From the NCBI GenBank assembly GCA_963989245.1, contig OZ022351.1, positions 29,681,890 to 29,745,889 on the forward strand: 64,000 nt of DNA, in the 5' to 3' direction. Source of the DNA: Nansenia antarctica (lineage: Eukaryota > Chordata > Actinopteri > Argentiniformes > Microstomatidae). Made by a program: the position numbers and the translations under genes. Below, one piece after another: positions 63,801 through 64,000 of the stretch (position 1 is the stretch's first letter; each line of letters starts with the position of its first letter). Under the pieces are notes generated by a model that saw only the letters and a program-made list of their open reading frames with translations, did not search any database and had not been told where the DNA came from.

Positions 63801-64000
63801 AACGTAAGCTCAAACTTACTACTTACACCTATCCTATTTACTCAAGCCTACACTAAGTGCCGAGGGTACTGGCCTGTGGACGTGTCACCCTGCAGGCCTC
63901 ACCTCCCCCAGGTCAGATGTGTCTCCCTGCAGCCCCTCACCTCCCCCAGGTCCAGGATGAAACAGTCCCCCTTGTTGAAGCTGTCCCAGCTGAGCGCCAC
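60861..64000 (-). CDS. capg: Macrophage-capping protein CapG, C-terminal part (partial)
   Basis: Gelsolin-family protein that caps actin filament barbed ends in a calcium-dependent way, without severing in mammals. Exons in transcript order: 64000-63941 (cut by the edge), 63382-63233, 62704-62618, 62323-62194, 62047-61956, 60926-60861. They give 194 residues in phase. Recognised wording: SWDSFNKGDCFILDLGE (core of gelsolin repeat 2), WIGSQANMFEKQKVREIA, VSDATGSMTMTKVSEKSP and DDCFILDNGANGKIFVWKG (repeat 3), and VEILPQGRETIIFKQFFKNW before the stop. The end shortly after FKQFFK-W, with no repeats 4-6 or headpiece, separates CapG from gelsolin, scinderin and villin. It is a multi-intron gene with no sign of decay. 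The N-terminal exons lie off the right edge. Confidence 0.95.
61715..61945. repeat. CT/CCCT tract in a capg intron
   Basis: On the capg transcript it is a GA-rich stretch starting about 10 bases after the donor at 61956/61955. Pro/Ser/Leu reading frames are artefacts. Confidence 0.9.
62752..62890 (-). repeat. 20-bp minisatellite, six units, inverted relative to 58690
   Basis: The unit 'gatgtcatagagagggctct' is the reverse complement of the array at 58690-59245. The right edge 'ggtccatgaacc' also matches the flank 'catggaccagag' there, so the copies share more than the unit. Confidence 0.9.
62959..63131. mobile_element. Palindromic hAT MITE, copy in a capg intron
   Basis: CAGTGGTTCTCAAACCTCTC and its complement are flanked by GTTTAGCG and GTTTAGCT (7 of 8). 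Confidence 0.85.
63556..63762. mobile_element. Palindromic hAT MITE with perfect target duplication
   Basis: CAGTGGTTCTCAA ends and a nearly complete inverted repeat around 'gccattatggtttg'. The flanks are CTGTAGGT on both sides (63548-63555 and 63763-63770), an exact 8-bp duplication. Confidence 0.9.
63885..63958 (-). repeat. capg: 38-bp tandem duplication of a capg exon-intron junction
   Basis: The text 'gacctgggggaggtgagg' on the transcript strand occurs twice, at the true exon end (donor at 63940) and 38 bases downstream (donor-like GT at 63902). The second copy is followed by the same 'ctgcagg' text. Confidence 0.9.

Overview
The window is nuclear DNA from a teleost fish, most likely a percomorph. 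All genes are split by introns with GT/AG junctions. The p53 protein has percomorph-like wording such as VTST before YSQQLNKLYCQ. The spaces between exons are packed with fish-type tRNA-derived SINEs, truncated LINE tails, hAT, Tc1 and PIF-like elements, CA and CT tracts, and many minisatellites. There is no bacterial gene, operon, CRISPR array or rRNA gene.

Five protein-coding genes could be assembled exon by exon, with every exon junction in phase. From left to right they are: (1) the first three coding exons of an insulin-responsive glucose transporter, slc2a4/GLUT4 (minus strand, 1-8172, running off the left edge); (2) a complete tp53 (plus strand, 13375-26244, 10 coding exons, 410 codons); (3) a complete gene for a predicted secreted protein of 722 residues with a signal peptide, one C-type lectin-like domain, five fibronectin type III domains and a short unrecognised C-terminal module (plus strand, 29208-37171, 11 exons); (4) a complete gene for a 475-residue protein with four W-centred helical segments, each on its own phase-0 exon, followed by a PRY-SPRY (B30.2) domain (minus strand, 43483-53905, 9 exons); (5) the C-terminal half of the actin capping protein gene capg (minus strand, 60861-64000, running off the right edge).

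slc2a4 and tp53 are head-to-head, about 5.2 kb apart between start codons. Both genes also lie in human 17p13.1, so part of this neighbourhood is probably ancient. The products act in unrelated places: plasma-membrane glucose uptake, nuclear stress response, secreted or extracellular lectin-like protein, unknown B30.2 protein, and cytoplasmic actin filament capping. Nothing suggests one joint pathway.

The most unusual property of the window is that tandem repeats repeatedly involve functional junctions. The donor of tp53 exon 6 has been amplified into about 18 copies. The donor of a capg exon is duplicated. A minisatellite begins 21 bases from an acceptor of the B30.2 gene. The stop codon of the lectin/FN3 gene lies inside the first unit of an array. 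Two acceptors sit behind pyrimidine tracts of roughly 280 and 720 bases. Several minisatellites also grew out of transposon sequence, including two in-frame expansions in one LINE copy and a 2.2-kb array grown from a LINE tail.
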